Assembly: GCF_009931115.1 (NCBI RefSeq)
Contig: NZ_CP047491.1
Coordinates: 930,001 to 994,000 of the forward strand
DNA length: 64,000 nucleotides
Direction of reading: 5' to 3'
Source of the DNA: Microbulbifer hydrolyticus
GTDB taxonomy: Bacteria > Pseudomonadota > Gammaproteobacteria > Pseudomonadales > Cellvibrionaceae
The position numbers and the translations under genes were made by a program. The notes under the pieces are model-generated. The model worked only from the letters and a program-made list of their open reading frames with translations, was not told the origin of the DNA and made no database searches. How positions within the stretch are numbered: the stretch's first letter is position 1; each line of letters begins with the position of its first letter. This document shows positions 18,354 through 27,421 of this stretch, one piece after another.

Positions 18354-18864
18354 GTCGCTTGATTCTCCCGCCGAGTTTACATTCAGAAGTTGTGATTAGC
18401 TGATTCAGTGATAGCACGTGAGCAGGGAGGATGGGTTGATGATGGAGCGGGGGCTCTAACTTTGGCGTCATCGTAATTTTTTGGCTGTAAATTTGCGGGC
18501 TCTTTAGCCAATTTTTTACCCCCCTTCTCTTAATTTGTGGGTGTGTCGATTTGGTTTCCCGCATGGTGTATGTGAATAGCCCCAGAGATTTACCCCCCCC
18601 CATGGGCTTGACTGGTGGACGCTGAGGCTTTCGGAATACTGGGGTCAGAGTAAAATATTGACGCTGCATTCTTCCAAGTGTGTCGAGCGGTCTTGCCTGA
18701 GAGTGAAGGGCGAGAGTTGGGATTTTATATGTGGTGTGAGTCCGTTGGCGGGAGTGATTCGTCACTTGCGCTCCTCACCCCTTCGGGGCAGCCTGCGGCT
18801 GTCTTGACGCGCTGCGCGTTGATTGAACCCTCGCTTTGCATTCCACTCGAGGCAGCTCGCTAAA
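18354..18864. other. Intergenic region between DUF3604 copy 2 and the tmRNA terminator
   Basis: No supported gene. It contains an 8-C run near 18593-18600, the GGGGTCAGAG-type repeat at 18641-18663, and a string of short GC-rich inverted repeats between about 18775 and 18825 (for example CCCCTTCGGGG). The promoter of the DUF3604 gene should lie in the first 100 bases but is not obvious. Confidence 0.5.
18641..18663. repeat. GGGGTCAGAG-type short repeat, copy 2
   Basis: Matches the element at 3187-3209 at 20 of 23 positions in the same orientation. It may be a mobile REP-like remnant. It lies inside the interval bounded by the two tmRNA-end copies. Confidence 0.5.
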
Positions 18865-18865
18865 T

Positions 18866-18903
18866 TAAAAAGCCCCGTTACCTTGCGGTAACGGGGCTTT
18901 TTA
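18866..18903 (-). terminator. Rho-independent terminator of ssrA
   Basis: A perfect 16-pair stem (18867-18882 with 18887-18902) with loop TTGC; the outer pairs are A-T, so the minus-strand transcript ends in a U-run. It begins four bases past the mature tmRNA 3' end. Confidence 0.9.
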
Positions 18904-18906
18904 ATT

Positions 18907-19295
<389 letters not shown>

Positions 19296-19357
19296 GGATT
19301 CTCTGCCTCCCGTCAGCAAGCTGAGCTAGGGGCACGAAACGCATTTGCGTGTCGGTC

Positions 19358-19363
19358 AGTATA
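19358..19363 (-). promoter_or_regulatory. Candidate -10 element of the ssrA promoter
   Basis: The minus strand reads TATACT here, about 63 bases upstream of the mature 5' end, leaving a short leader to be trimmed. No good -35 is seen at the normal distance, so only the -10 is proposed. Confidence 0.4.
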
Positions 19364-19416
19364 CCTGAAGGCCAATTGACACCATAGTGGTGCGGCACAA
19401 TTTTGTGACCAACCGG

Positions 19417-20829
19417 TTACTGCCGTTCAAACAGGGCGATGGACTCCACATGGGTAGTGTGGGGGAACATGTCCATTACTCCCGCTTTGCTTAGACGATA
19501 GCCGCGCTGCAAAAGTTCCGCGGTATCCCGGGCGAGGGTGGCGGGGTTGCAGGAGACATAGACGATGCGCTGGGCACCGAAGTGGGCGATATTGCGCACC
19601 ACTTCCAGGGCGCCGGTGCGGGGTGGGTCCAGCAGGATTTTGTCAAAGCCGCCGCGGGCCCAGAGGCTGGTGGAAAAGTCCTCGGTGAGATCGGCGGCCT
19701 GGAATTGCACGTTGTTGAGCTGGTTGCGCTCGGCGTTCTCGCGGCCCCGGCGGGTCAGGTCGAGCGCCCCTTCTACACCCACCACTTCCGCTGCGCGTTT
19801 GGCCAGCGGCAGGGTGAAATTGCCCAGACCGCAGAACAGGTCCAGCACGCGCTCGTTAGGCTGCGGGTCCAGCAGTGCGATGGCGCGCTGCACCATCTGG
19901 CGGTTGATGGCGAAATTGACCTGCACAAAGTCCTGAGGATGGAAGTGCATCGTCAGGCCGAATTCCGGCAGGGTGTAGCTGAGCCTTTCCTCGCCGTCTT
20001 CGGGCCAGACTTTGTGCGGGGTGTCGTCCGCTTGCAGGTACAGGTGCCATCCCTGTTGCCGCACGAAGTCGAGCCATAGCTGAAGATCGCTTTCCGGCAG
20101 CGGCTTGAGGTGGCGTACCACCAGGGCGATGGCCTCTTCGCCAGCCGCAACTTCCACATGGGAGATGTGCCGGCCTTCCCGGCACCGGTCGATGAGTTGG
20201 TGCAAGTGCGGGAGTTGACGGGAGAATGCTTCCGGCATCACCAAGCATTCGCGGATGTCGGTCAGGTTGTTGGAGCGCTTTTCCCGGAATCCTAAAACCA
20301 GTCTCGGCTTGTTTCCCTCGCCTTTTTTATGCGCCTCTTTGACATAGCGGGTACCGAGACGCGCCTTGTTGCGGTAGCCGACGCTGTCGCTGGTGAGTGG
20401 CGGCAGCACGTCTGCGGGACTGGTGTGGGCAAAGCGCTGCAACTGGTCGAGCAGGATTTTTTCCTTCGCCGCTATTTGCGCGTCCGGCTGCATATGCTGC
20501 AGGGCGCAGCCGCCGCAGAGTTCGAAGTGGGGGCAGGGCGGTTGCTGGCGTTCGGGTGCGGGCTCGATGATTTCTGTTGCCACGGCTTCGTCGAACTTGG
20601 CGCGGTGCGCGAGGTAGCGGACCTTTACGGTTTCCCCGGGCAGGGCGTTGTCCACAAACAGGGTTTTACCATCCAGCCGCGCGATACCGCGCACTTCATG
20701 GCTGAGTGCGTCAATGGCCACCGTCGGGGTGCTGGCGGACGGCTTGCTGGAGGACTTGGCGGATCGCTTGTGTGGCGCGGCCTTGCGGCCTTTTGTGGAT
20801 GCCTTGAAAGGCGGACGTTTGGATGACAT
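19417..20829 (-). CDS. rlmD: 23S rRNA (uracil-1939-C5)-methyltransferase
   Basis: A 470-residue RlmD/RumA-type enzyme. After a basic N-terminal tail (residues 1-35) comes a TRAM domain, the Fe-S cluster motif CPHFELCGGC (Cys99, 105, 108), the SAM-binding block VLDLFCGLGNFTLPLA, DPPRTGA, and the nucleophile in YVSCNPATLARD (about Cys427). It methylates U1939 of 23S rRNA. A frame open to 21006 would add 59 residues with no similarity to the family and would overlap coding DNA of the next gene, so ATG 20829 is used. It is downstream of an NSS transporter on the same strand. Confidence 0.92.
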   Translation of the reverse strand: MSSKRPPFKASTKGRKAAPHKRSAKSSSKPSASTPTVAIDALSHEVRGIARLDGKTLFVDNALPGETVKVRYLAHRAKFDEAVATEIIEPAPERQQPPCPHFELCGGCALQHMQPDAQIAAKEKILLDQLQRFAHTSPADVLPPLTSDSVGYRNKARLGTRYVKEAHKKGEGNKPRLVLGFREKRSNNLTDIRECLVMPEAFSRQLPHLHQLIDRCREGRHISHVEVAAGEEAIALVVRHLKPLPESDLQLWLDFVRQQGWHLYLQADDTPHKVWPEDGEERLSYTLPEFGLTMHFHPQDFVQVNFAINRQMVQRAIALLDPQPNERVLDLFCGLGNFTLPLAKRAAEVVGVEGALDLTRRGRENAERNQLNNVQFQAADLTEDFSTSLWARGGFDKILLDPPRTGALEVVRNIAHFGAQRIVYVSCNPATLARDTAELLQRGYRLSKAGVMDMFPHTTHVESIALFERQ

Positions 20830-20986
20830 GACGGAACAGGTTCTGGGTTGCGCGGACAGATGGGCGGCAATGATAGTCCGCGGTGGCGAGAAATGCGCGT
20901 ATGAGTTGAGTGGGTGCGCCAGGGGGAGGTGGCAGGCGGGCTGGGAGGGCGGCCGCAGGAAGAGCCTGCGGCCGTGAGGGTGTCTT

Positions 20987-22333
20987 TTACAGTACCGTCT
21001 GGGCAAAGGCGGCCAGGATCAGCAGCGGGCAGACAATGCGCACATACCAGGGCCAGACTTTCCAGAACAGGGTCTTCTCGATACCCGGGTGGCCTTCCTG
21101 CAGCTCCATCAGCAATTGGTCGCGACGCCAGATCCAGCCGGCAAAAATACACAGCGCCACACCCAGCAGCGGCTGGCCATATTCGGTGCTGATGGAAATG
21201 ACCAGGCCGAATAGTGCGTCGAAATTGAAAATGATCAGGGTACTGATGGCGAAAATGATCGCGCCAGTGAGCAGGGTCGCGGGCTTGCGCTTCAGGCCCA
21301 GGCTTTCGATAGAAAAGGCTACGGGCACTTCCAGCATGGAGATCGACGAGGTGAGGGAAGCGATCACCATCAGTGCGAAAAAGGCGATCGCCACAAACAG
21401 TCCGCTCGGCCCCATATTATCGAACAGTGCCGGCAGTACCTGCAGGATCAGACCGGGGCCGGCAATCAGGTCGCCACTCTCGGAGAAAATCTGGGTGCCG
21501 GCTTCCTGGGCCACATACATGGCAGGCAGGATCAGCAGGCCGGCGGTGAAGGCGATACCCACATCGATCAGGGTCACCAGTGCACCCAGGCGCGGCAGGC
21601 TCTCTTCCTTGCTGAGGTAGGAGCCGTAGATCAGCATGGTGCCCACACCCAGAGACAGGGAGAAGAAGGCCTGGCCCATGGCAGAGAGCAGCAGCTGAGG
21701 GGATAACTCACTGAAGTCAGGCCGCAGGTAGGCATCGAGGCCGGTCATCGCGCCTGGCTGGGTCAACACATAGACGATCAAAAGCAGCAGCAGGATGATC
21801 AATGCGGGCATCAGCAGGGTGGACCAGCGCTCGATCCCTTTTTCCACACCGCTGGCGATAATCAGCATGGTGAGGCCGCTGAAGATGGCGGTAAAGGCGA
21901 AGTTGCGGGAGGTGCTGTCGCTGGTGAGCCAGCTAGCGGTGTCACTGGCGCCGATCAGGGTGGCGAACGGGTCGGCAAGATGTGAGACCATCCAGCCGGC
22001 CACAATCGCGTAAAAGCTGAGGATCAGCGAGGCCACGAGAATGCCGCCGAAGCCTGCGAGGGTGCCCACGCCGCGGCTGACGGGGCCGGTGGAGATACTG
22101 CGCAGGGCCTGGACCATATTGCGGCGCGCGTAACGGCCGATGGCGAGTTCCGCCATCAGCACCGGGTAGGCGAGCAGAAACGCCAGTATCAGGTAGACCA
22201 TCACAAACGCGGCACCGCCGTTGGCGGCCACGTTGGTGGGGAAGCCCCAGATATTGCCGAGGCCGACAGCGGAGCCGGCGGCGGCCATCAGGAAGCCAAA
22301 GTTGGAGCTGAACTGTCCTCGCGGTGCACTCAT
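20987..22333 (-). CDS. NSS-family sodium-dependent symporter (1)
   Basis: A 448-residue integral membrane protein of the neurotransmitter:sodium symporter (SLC6/LeuT) family: AAAGSAVGLGNIWGFP in helix 1 (sodium and substrate site), GGAAFVMVYL, and LSLGVGTMLIYGSYL in helix 6. About 11-12 helices. Members import amino acids or similar solutes with Na+. The substrate cannot be told from sequence. It lies between smpB and rlmD on the same strand; a second member of the family lies just upstream of smpB. Confidence 0.9.
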   Translation of the reverse strand: MSAPRGQFSSNFGFLMAAAGSAVGLGNIWGFPTNVAANGGAAFVMVYLILAFLLAYPVLMAELAIGRYARRNMVQALRSISTGPVSRGVGTLAGFGGILVASLILSFYAIVAGWMVSHLADPFATLIGASDTASWLTSDSTSRNFAFTAIFSGLTMLIIASGVEKGIERWSTLLMPALIILLLLLIVYVLTQPGAMTGLDAYLRPDFSELSPQLLLSAMGQAFFSLSLGVGTMLIYGSYLSKEESLPRLGALVTLIDVGIAFTAGLLILPAMYVAQEAGTQIFSESGDLIAGPGLILQVLPALFDNMGPSGLFVAIAFFALMVIASLTSSISMLEVPVAFSIESLGLKRKPATLLTGAIIFAISTLIIFNFDALFGLVISISTEYGQPLLGVALCIFAGWIWRRDQLLMELQEGHPGIEKTLFWKVWPWYVRIVCPLLILAAFAQTVL

Positions 22334-22405
22334 GGTAAATCCTGTAATTATTCTTTTGTCGAGTTGACGCTCTGTCTTAATCCGGCGCTGGCTGGAGTCG
22401 CCCTG

Positions 22406-22885
22406 TTAGCGGTTATCGGTGCGCATGATGCGCTGTTTCTGCCGGTTCCACTCGCGTTCTTTCTCGGTCTCACGCTTGTCATGGGAGGCCTTACCCTTCG
22501 CCAGCGCGATCTCGCACTTGATCAGGTGCTTTTTCCAGTAGATGGCGGTGCATACACAGGCATAGCCCTTCTGGTTGACCGCGGCCACCAGTTTGGCGAT
22601 CTCGCGCTTGTTCAGCAGCAGGCGGCGGGTGCGGTCCGGCTCGGTGACATAATGGGTAGAGGCGCTGGTCAGCGGCTGGATGCGCGCACCCAGCAGCCAC
22701 GCCTGCCCGTCTTTGAACAGAACATAACTGTCGGTGAGCTGGGCCTTGCCTTCACGGCAGGATTTGACTTCCCAGCCCTGCAATTCCAGGCCCGCCTCGA
22801 ACTTCTCTTCGATAAAGTAATCGTGCTTTGCCTTCTTGTTGAGGGCAATAGTGTTCGAGGATGGGGCCTTTTTCTTTTTCGCCAT
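22406..22885 (-). CDS. smpB: SsrA-binding protein SmpB
   Basis: A 159-residue Smp[53 protein letters not shown], and the basic tail [26 protein letters not shown] that enters the mRNA channel. It binds the tRNA-like part of tmRNA and delivers it to stalled ribosomes. Its start is 9 bases after the stop of NSS symporter (2), so it may be read on the same transcript. The tmRNA gene is 3.1 kb downstream on the same strand. Confidence 0.97.
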   Translation of the reverse strand: MAKKKKAPSSNTIALNKKAKHDYFIEEKFEAGLELQGWEVKSCREGKAQLTDSYVLFKDGQAWLLGARIQPLTSASTHYVTEPDRTRRLLLNKREIAKLVAAVNQKGYACVCTAIYWKKHLIKCEIALAKGKASHDKRETEKEREWNRQKQRIMRTDNR

Positions 22886-22894
22886 GGATACAAC

Positions 22895-24322
22895 TTAAAT
22901 GAGATTGAACAGGCTCGTATTGAAAAACTTCAGCATGACTGTGTTGATGAATACGAGCAGAAGGATCGCGGGAATAAAGGTGCCAAGGGAGAAGTTGACG
23001 TACTTCTGTGACAGCGAGCCGGCAAAGCCCTTGTCGCCTTCCTGCAGTTCTTTGTCAAAGTTGGCCCGCTTCCACTTGTAGATCACGAAGATACACACCA
23101 ACAGGCCGTTGAGAGGCAGTATGGTGTCGTAAAACAGGATTTCTACCAAGTCGAAAAACGATTTGTCACTGCCAGCCAGGGTGATGAACTGGGTCAGCCA
23201 GTCTGCCATACCGAAGGACATTGCGCAGCATACCGCCAGTACAAACTGCACCGCTGCCACGGCATAGATGGCCTTCTTGCGAGACATGCCCCGCTCGTCG
23301 CGCAGGGTGGCGATGGGGACTTCAATGATCGAGACCAGGGACGTGAGCGCCGCCACGAAGACCAGGAAAAAGAAGGCCGCGGCGAAGATGCTCGCCCCGA
23401 AATAGCCGATGCTGTCCTGCAGGGAGAGGAAAATCTTGGGCAGGAACAGGAAGATCATGCCGGCAGAGGAGTCGCTCAGGGTGGCGGTGTCGATCTGCGG
23501 GTTGAAATGGAAAATACTCGGCAGAATGAGCAGGCCGGCGGTAAAGGCGACCAGGGTGTCGGTAAGGGCCACGGCCTTGGCGGAACCGGGGATGGAGTCC
23601 CGTTTCTTCATGTAGGACCCGTAGGTAATCATGATGCCCATACCCAGCGACAGCGAGAAGAACGCCTGGGCCATGGCCTTGCTCACAACCTCGCCGCTGA
23701 GCTTGGCGAAATCGGGGATCAGGTAGTACTTGACCCCAATAATGGCGTTCTCCCGGGTGAGCACAAACACCACCAGTGCCACAAGCATCACAAACAGCAT
23801 CGGCATCAAGGTCTTGGCTGCGCGCTCGATACCGTCTCTAACCCCCAGCGAGAGTACTCCATTGATGATCAGCATCAGGGCAATGAGGTACACGAATACG
23901 GTTTTGGAATTGATAAACTCGCCGAAATACGCCTCGGTGGTCAACGAGGTCAGGTTGCCCTTGAAGATTTCCACCAGGTAACCGAGTACCCAGACAGTCA
24001 CCACCATATAGAATACGGCGATCATGAACGGGGTAATCAGCGCGAACCAGCCGGGAATACGCCACAGCCTGGAGCCGCCGGAGAGCTGCCGGTACGCACC
24101 TACCGGGTCTTTATCTGTACGCCGGCCGAGGGCCAGTTCGGCCATCATCACCGGCAGGCAGATAAAGAAGACGAACAGCGCGTAGACCAGAAGGAAGGCA
24201 CCGCCGCCACTCTTGGTGGCGGCCACCGGGAAAGACACCAGATTGCCGATGCCCACTGCGGAGCCGGCGGCAGCCAGGATAAAACCAATACGGGAGCCAA
24301 AATGTTCTCGCGCTGCGGACAT
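22895..24322 (-). CDS. NSS-family sodium-dependent symporter (2)
   Basis: A 475-residue NSS (SLC6/LeuT-like) symporter with AAAGSAVGIGNLVSFP in helix 1 and LSLGMGIMITYGSYM in helix 6. It is related to the symporter at 20987-22333 but clearly distinct (different loops and a longer C-terminus), so it is probably an old duplicate or an independent member with another substrate. It is followed closely by smpB. Confidence 0.9.
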   Translation of the reverse strand: MSAAREHFGSRIGFILAAAGSAVGIGNLVSFPVAATKSGGGAFLLVYALFVFFICLPVMMAELALGRRTDKDPVGAYRQLSGGSRLWRIPGWFALITPFMIAVFYMVVTVWVLGYLVEIFKGNLTSLTTEAYFGEFINSKTVFVYLIALMLIINGVLSLGVRDGIERAAKTLMPMLFVMLVALVVFVLTRENAIIGVKYYLIPDFAKLSGEVVSKAMAQAFFSLSLGMGIMITYGSYMKKRDSIPGSAKAVALTDTLVAFTAGLLILPSIFHFNPQIDTATLSDSSAGMIFLFLPKIFLSLQDSIGYFGASIFAAAFFFLVFVAALTSLVSIIEVPIATLRDERGMSRKKAIYAVAAVQFVLAVCCAMSFGMADWLTQFITLAGSDKSFFDLVEILFYDTILPLNGLLVCIFVIYKWKRANFDKELQEGDKGFAGSLSQKYVNFSLGTFIPAILLLVFINTVMLKFFNTSLFNLI

Positions 24323-24579
24323 AGATTTCTCACTTGCCTGTTATTCTTGTCGCCAGAATAGTTGCCGGGCCGGACTTGGGAGATCGCCTCTCGTCCTCTT
24401 GTTAGAGCGCCGCAGCAACTGTCATAGCCCCGGTACATCCTTGGGCCGATAAAAACGGATTGTTGCAGGATTTATCCGCCTTGAGTAGCTTCGCTGGCGA
24501 AATTTGCCCTGCGCGACACAGGATAGGCAAGAAATCCGCCTTCGAGGGGCAAGAATTGAGCAACAACCCCCTTTGAACC

Positions 24580-24613
24580 ATGACAAAAGTTGATCGATGA
24601 CAAAAATTGAGCG
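24580..24613 (+). repeat. Tandem duplication of the ratA start region, creating a six-codon upstream ORF
   Basis: The 17 bases at 24580-24596 and 24597-24613 match at 15 of 17 positions, each beginning ATGACAAAA. The first copy opens a six-codon frame (MTKVDR) whose TGA at 24598-24600 overlaps the ratA ATG. Because 17 is not a multiple of three, the copies are in different frames. Translation of ratA may be coupled to the mini-ORF. Confidence 0.75.
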
Positions 24614-25037
24614 CAGCGCGCTGGTGATGTACAGCGCAGAGCAGATGTTTGACCTGGTCAACGACGTGGCCAGCTACCCCCAGTTTCTCCCCGGCTGCCG
24701 CGGGGCGGAAATCCTGCACCGGGATGAAGACACCCTGGAGGCGCGGCTTGACCTCTCCCGCGCCGGTATCAGCCAGAGCTTTGTAACCCGCAACCAGCTG
24801 CATCGCCCGGATAAAATGGAGCTGGTACTGGTAGATGGCCCGTTCAGTGAGTTCAATGGCTGCTGGACGTTTACCCCGTTGGGTGAGGGCGCCTGCAAGG
24901 TCATGTTTACCCTGCAGTTTCTGGCCCGGAACCGCCTGCTTGGCGTTGCCGCGGGCAAGTTGTTCAGTGGCATTGCCAACCAGATGGTGGATGCCATGTG
25001 CGAGCGAGCCAAACAGATTTACGGAGAACCCCAATGA
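24597..25037 (+). CDS. ratA: RatA family protein (START/polyketide-cyclase fold ribosome-associated factor)
   Basis: A 146-residue coenzyme-Q-binding (COQ10/START-like) protein: RSALVMYSAEQMFDLVNDVASYPQFLPGC at the N-terminus, RAGISQSFVTRN, LVDGPFSEFNG-W and a C-terminal amphipathic helix. In E. coli the homologue (RatA/PasT) has been linked to 50S-subunit binding, respiration and persistence. It overlaps rnfH by four bases, the usual order. The start ATG lies in the second unit of a 17-base duplication; the first unit's ATG leads only to six codons. Confidence 0.93.
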   Translation: MTKIERSALVMYSAEQMFDLVNDVASYPQFLPGCRGAEILHRDEDTLEARLDLSRAGISQSFVTRNQLHRPDKMELVLVDGPFSEFNGCWTFTPLGEGACKVMFTLQFLARNRLLGVAAGKLFSGIANQMVDAMCERAKQIYGEPQ

Positions 25038-25363
25038 GTAACAAGCAAACCATCGCCGTGGAAGTGGTGTATGCCCTCCCGCACGAGCAGCGCCTGATGA
25101 GCCTGCTGGTGGAGCCGGGCACGACTGCGCTGCAGGCTCTGGAGCTTTCGGGGATTCCCCGGGAATACCCGGAAGTGGACCCGGCGAGCGCCAAGCTGGG
25201 TATCTTCGGTCAGGCGCTGGGCACCAAGGGCCTGGCCGTGGCGTCCGAGTATGTGCTGCAGCCGGGGGATCGCGTGGAAGTGTATCGGCCGTTGATTGCC
25301 GATCCGAAGGAGGCGCGCAAGCAGCGCGCAGAGAAGGCGAAGCGCCAGGCGCAGCGCGGTTAA
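25034..25363 (+). CDS. rnfH: RnfH family ubiquitin-like protein
   Basis: A 109-residue UPF0125/RnfH protein with a beta-grasp fold: IAVEVVYALPHEQRL, ALQALELSGI, LGIFGQA, LQPGDRVEVYRPL-ADPKEARKQRAEKAKRQ. The ATG at 25034 overlaps the ratA stop; an earlier in-frame ATG at 24998 would place 12 extra residues inside ratA. The pair ratA-rnfH has been called a toxin-antitoxin module (pasTI) in E. coli, though this role is disputed. Confidence 0.93.
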   Translation: MSNKQTIAVEVVYALPHEQRLMSLLVEPGTTALQALELSGIPREYPEVDPASAKLGIFGQALGTKGLAVASEYVLQPGDRVEVYRPLIADPKEARKQRAEKAKRQAQRG

Positions 25364-25389
25364 GCCCAGCCTGGCGGTTCAGGGCAGAA

Positions 25390-25734
25390 TCAGGGCCAGT
25401 TGCTCGGCTGCCAGTCGCCGCTGGTCCCCATCAGGCGGTCGCCGTTGAAGTATACGGAAAAGCGCTTCTGGCTTTCTTCACCCTTCGGAGTACGCACACG
25501 ATTGATGTAATCCCAGCGGTTGGGGTTGAAGGTGTCTTCCAGCAGCGGTGTGCCCAGTACAAAGCGGACCTGTCGGCGCGTCATGCCGGGCTTCAGCTGG
25601 TCCACCATTTCCTGAGTGACGATGTTGCCCTGCTGTACCTGGATGCGGTGCACGCCGGGAAACTTGAACAGGCTGCAGGCGGTAGCGACGCTGCAGAGGG
25701 CGGTAATCAGTAGAATTCGTACAACTGATGGCAT
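25390..25734 (-). CDS. bamE: Outer membrane protein assembly factor BamE
   Basis: A 114-residue lipoprotein (SVATAC, Cys20) with the SmpA/OmlA domain: FKFPGVHRIQVQQGN, LKPGMTRRQVRFVLGTPLLEDTFNPNRWDYI, and GEESQKRFSVYFNGDRL. It belongs to the BAM complex that inserts beta-barrels in the outer membrane. ATG 25734 has GGAG six bases upstream and is preferred over the ATG at 25746. It is divergent from fur, as is common in Pseudomonas and relatives, and converges on rnfH. Confidence 0.94.
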   Translation of the reverse strand: MPSVVRILLITALCSVATACSLFKFPGVHRIQVQQGNIVTQEMVDQLKPGMTRRQVRFVLGTPLLEDTFNPNRWDYINRVRTPKGEESQKRFSVYFNGDRLMGTSGDWQPSNWP

Positions 25735-26163
25735 TGAATGCTCCATCTGAATTTTTATTGGGTTCCCTAAAACGGGGTGCAGTGGGCTGCCCCGGTATCG
25801 TCGACAGCATAGCGGACGACACGGCAAACATCGACGCGACCGGCGCAGGCGCCATCGGGTTGGGCGACATGATAGGAATAGTCGCCAATTCGCCGATAAA
25901 GTTCCGCGGGCTCGCAGCGCTGCCGGGTGTCAGCCGCGTCACCGCTCCTGTAAGTGGGTATTCACTTGCCCGGAGCGGGCCTGCGGGGTGCGGGGTGTCG
26001 CACTTTCCCGTCCGATTCCGCGTTCGGGGTTCCGCTGCCTTCACTGGGCGTGGATAATACCCGAACTGTGCGCCTGCCGACAGGCGGAGCGCCATTTATT
26101 ACTAGCGACTATTTCGAACGACGATATAGCGATCACGAGCACACATCCGGAACTTTAATACTC
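25735..26163. other. Divergent bamE/fur intergenic region
   Basis: About 430 bases with no supported gene. It should carry promoters for bamE and fur. No clear Fur box (GATAATGATAATCATTATC-like) is visible, so autoregulation of fur cannot be claimed from sequence. Confidence 0.5.
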
Positions 26164-26574
26164 ATGTCGACCGAAAATCAGGAACTGCGCAAAGCGGGCC
26201 TCAAAGTCACTCTGCCGCGAGTGAAAATTCTGCAACTGCTGGAGAGTGCCAGCGAACAGCATCTGAGTGCAGAGGATGTGTACAAACTGCTTCTGGACGC
26301 CGGGGAAGATGTTGGCCTGGCCACCGTGTACCGGGTACTGACCCAGTTTGAGAGTGCCGGCCTGGTGATTCGCCACAACTTCGATGGTGGCCACTCGGTA
26401 TTCGAGCTCGACCGCGGCGACCACCACGACCACATGGTGTGCACCGATACCGGCAAGGTCATCGAGTTCCATAACGAGAAGATCGAAGAGCTGCAGCACC
26501 AGATTGCCGAAGAGCACGGCTACGAGCTCACCGGCCATAGCCTGGTGCTGTATGTGAAGAAGAAAGAAGGCTAA
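26164..26574 (+). CDS. fur: Ferric uptake regulator Fur
   Basis: A 136-residue Fur: winged-helix DNA-binding part (LRKAGLKVTLPRVKILQLLE, LSAEDVYKLLLDAGEDVGLATVYRVL) and dimerisation part with the metal-binding HHDH (about residues 87-90) and HSVFELD. The C-x2-C zinc motif after HHDH is replaced by VCTDTGKVIEF and the protein ends KKKEG without the second Cys pair, as in Pseudomonas-type Fur. It represses iron-uptake genes when Fe2+ is bound. An in-frame ATG at 25954 would add 70 unrelated residues. Confidence 0.95.
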   Translation: MSTENQELRKAGLKVTLPRVKILQLLESASEQHLSAEDVYKLLLDAGEDVGLATVYRVLTQFESAGLVIRHNFDGGHSVFELDRGDHHDHMVCTDTGKVIEFHNEKIEELQHQIAEEHGYELTGHSLVLYVKKKEG

Positions 26575-26597
26575 AGACAGGGAAGCCTTCAGGCAGA

Positions 26598-26626
26598 AAA
26601 AAGGGGAGCGCAAAGCTCCCCTTTTT
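26598..26626. terminator. Bidirectional terminator between fur and acyltransferase gene
   Basis: A perfect 12-pair stem (AAAAAGGGGAGC / GCTCCCCTTTTT) with loop GCAAA. A-run and T-run on either side serve both convergent genes. Confidence 0.9.
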
Positions 26627-26646
26627 ACGTCTGGGTACTGGCCCGA

Positions 26647-27240
26647 TTACACCGGGGCGGTGTAATCGTCGGGATATTTGCCCACTTTGCCCGCGTAGAA
26701 GCTGCCAAACCGCGCCAGTTCCTTGGCCAGATTTTCGCCCATCTCCATTACCGGCCCCAGACCGGCCTCTTTTTTGGCGAAATCGACAAATCCGCAGACC
26801 ACCGGTACCGCCGCACCGCGGGCGATGTGGTAAAAGCCGGTTTTCCAGCGCTCTGTTTTGCCGCGAGTGCCCTCGGGGGGAACGGCAATCACCAATTCTT
26901 CCCGCGATTTGTACTGGTTCACCGTGGCTTCCACCAGGTTATTGGCCTTGCTGCGGTCCACCGCAATACCTCCGAACCAGCGCATGGTGCCGCCCAGGGG
27001 GAACTTGAACAGTTTGTCCTTGCCCATCCATTGCGGGTTCACCTTGAGCTTGAGCGCCGCGAGGATAAAGAAGTAGCCGTCCCAGTTGGACGTGTGCGGG
27101 GCGGCGAGCAGCACGTACTTCTTGAGTTTCAGTGCGCGCTCATCGGCGACGACTCTCCACCCGTGCAGCTTGAGAAGCAGGCGTGCTACCAGGCGCAGGC
27201 AGGGAGTCAGGATGGGGGTGTTAAAAATGGTTATCTGCAT
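26647..27240 (-). CDS. 1-acyl-sn-glycerol-3-phosphate acyltransferase-like (PlsC family) protein
   Basis: A 197-residue acyltransferase with the H-x4-D motif HTSNWD (His49, Asp54), FGGIAVDRS (substrate-binding block) and PPEGTRGK (121-128). These are blocks I-III of the PlsC/LPLAT family. One hydrophobic helix near residues 10-25 holds it to the membrane. It is shorter than E. coli PlsC (245), and the spacing fits a group often found beside housekeeping genes in marine gammaproteobacteria; the acyl acceptor is therefore uncertain. A 10-pair inverted repeat (26643-26667) covers its stop codon. Confidence 0.83.
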   Translation of the reverse strand: MQITIFNTPILTPCLRLVARLLLKLHGWRVVADERALKLKKYVLLAAPHTSNWDGYFFILAALKLKVNPQWMGKDKLFKFPLGGTMRWFGGIAVDRSKANNLVEATVNQYKSREELVIAVPPEGTRGKTERWKTGFYHIARGAAVPVVCGFVDFAKKEAGLGPVMEMGENLAKELARFGSFYAGKVGKYPDDYTAPV

Positions 27241-27421
27241 GGTACGACCGAGTTCTTTGCCCGTCAGTGTAGTTGGATCCCCGGTGGGGCTTGCGTGAGG
27301 GCGCGGCAGTATAAGGTGAATCTCACGCCGCTTTCGGTCAATTTCGGCCCTGGCAGGTCGCCGGGGCCGATTATCTGGGACTGTGTGGTTTTATTTCTTG
27401 CGGACTGCAGGCCCCGGCCGA

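Noticed and set aside
24580-25363. ratA-rnfH called as a proven toxin-antitoxin system.
   Set aside because: The pair is a near-universal housekeeping neighbour in gammaproteobacteria, and the toxin role is disputed, so only the family names are given.
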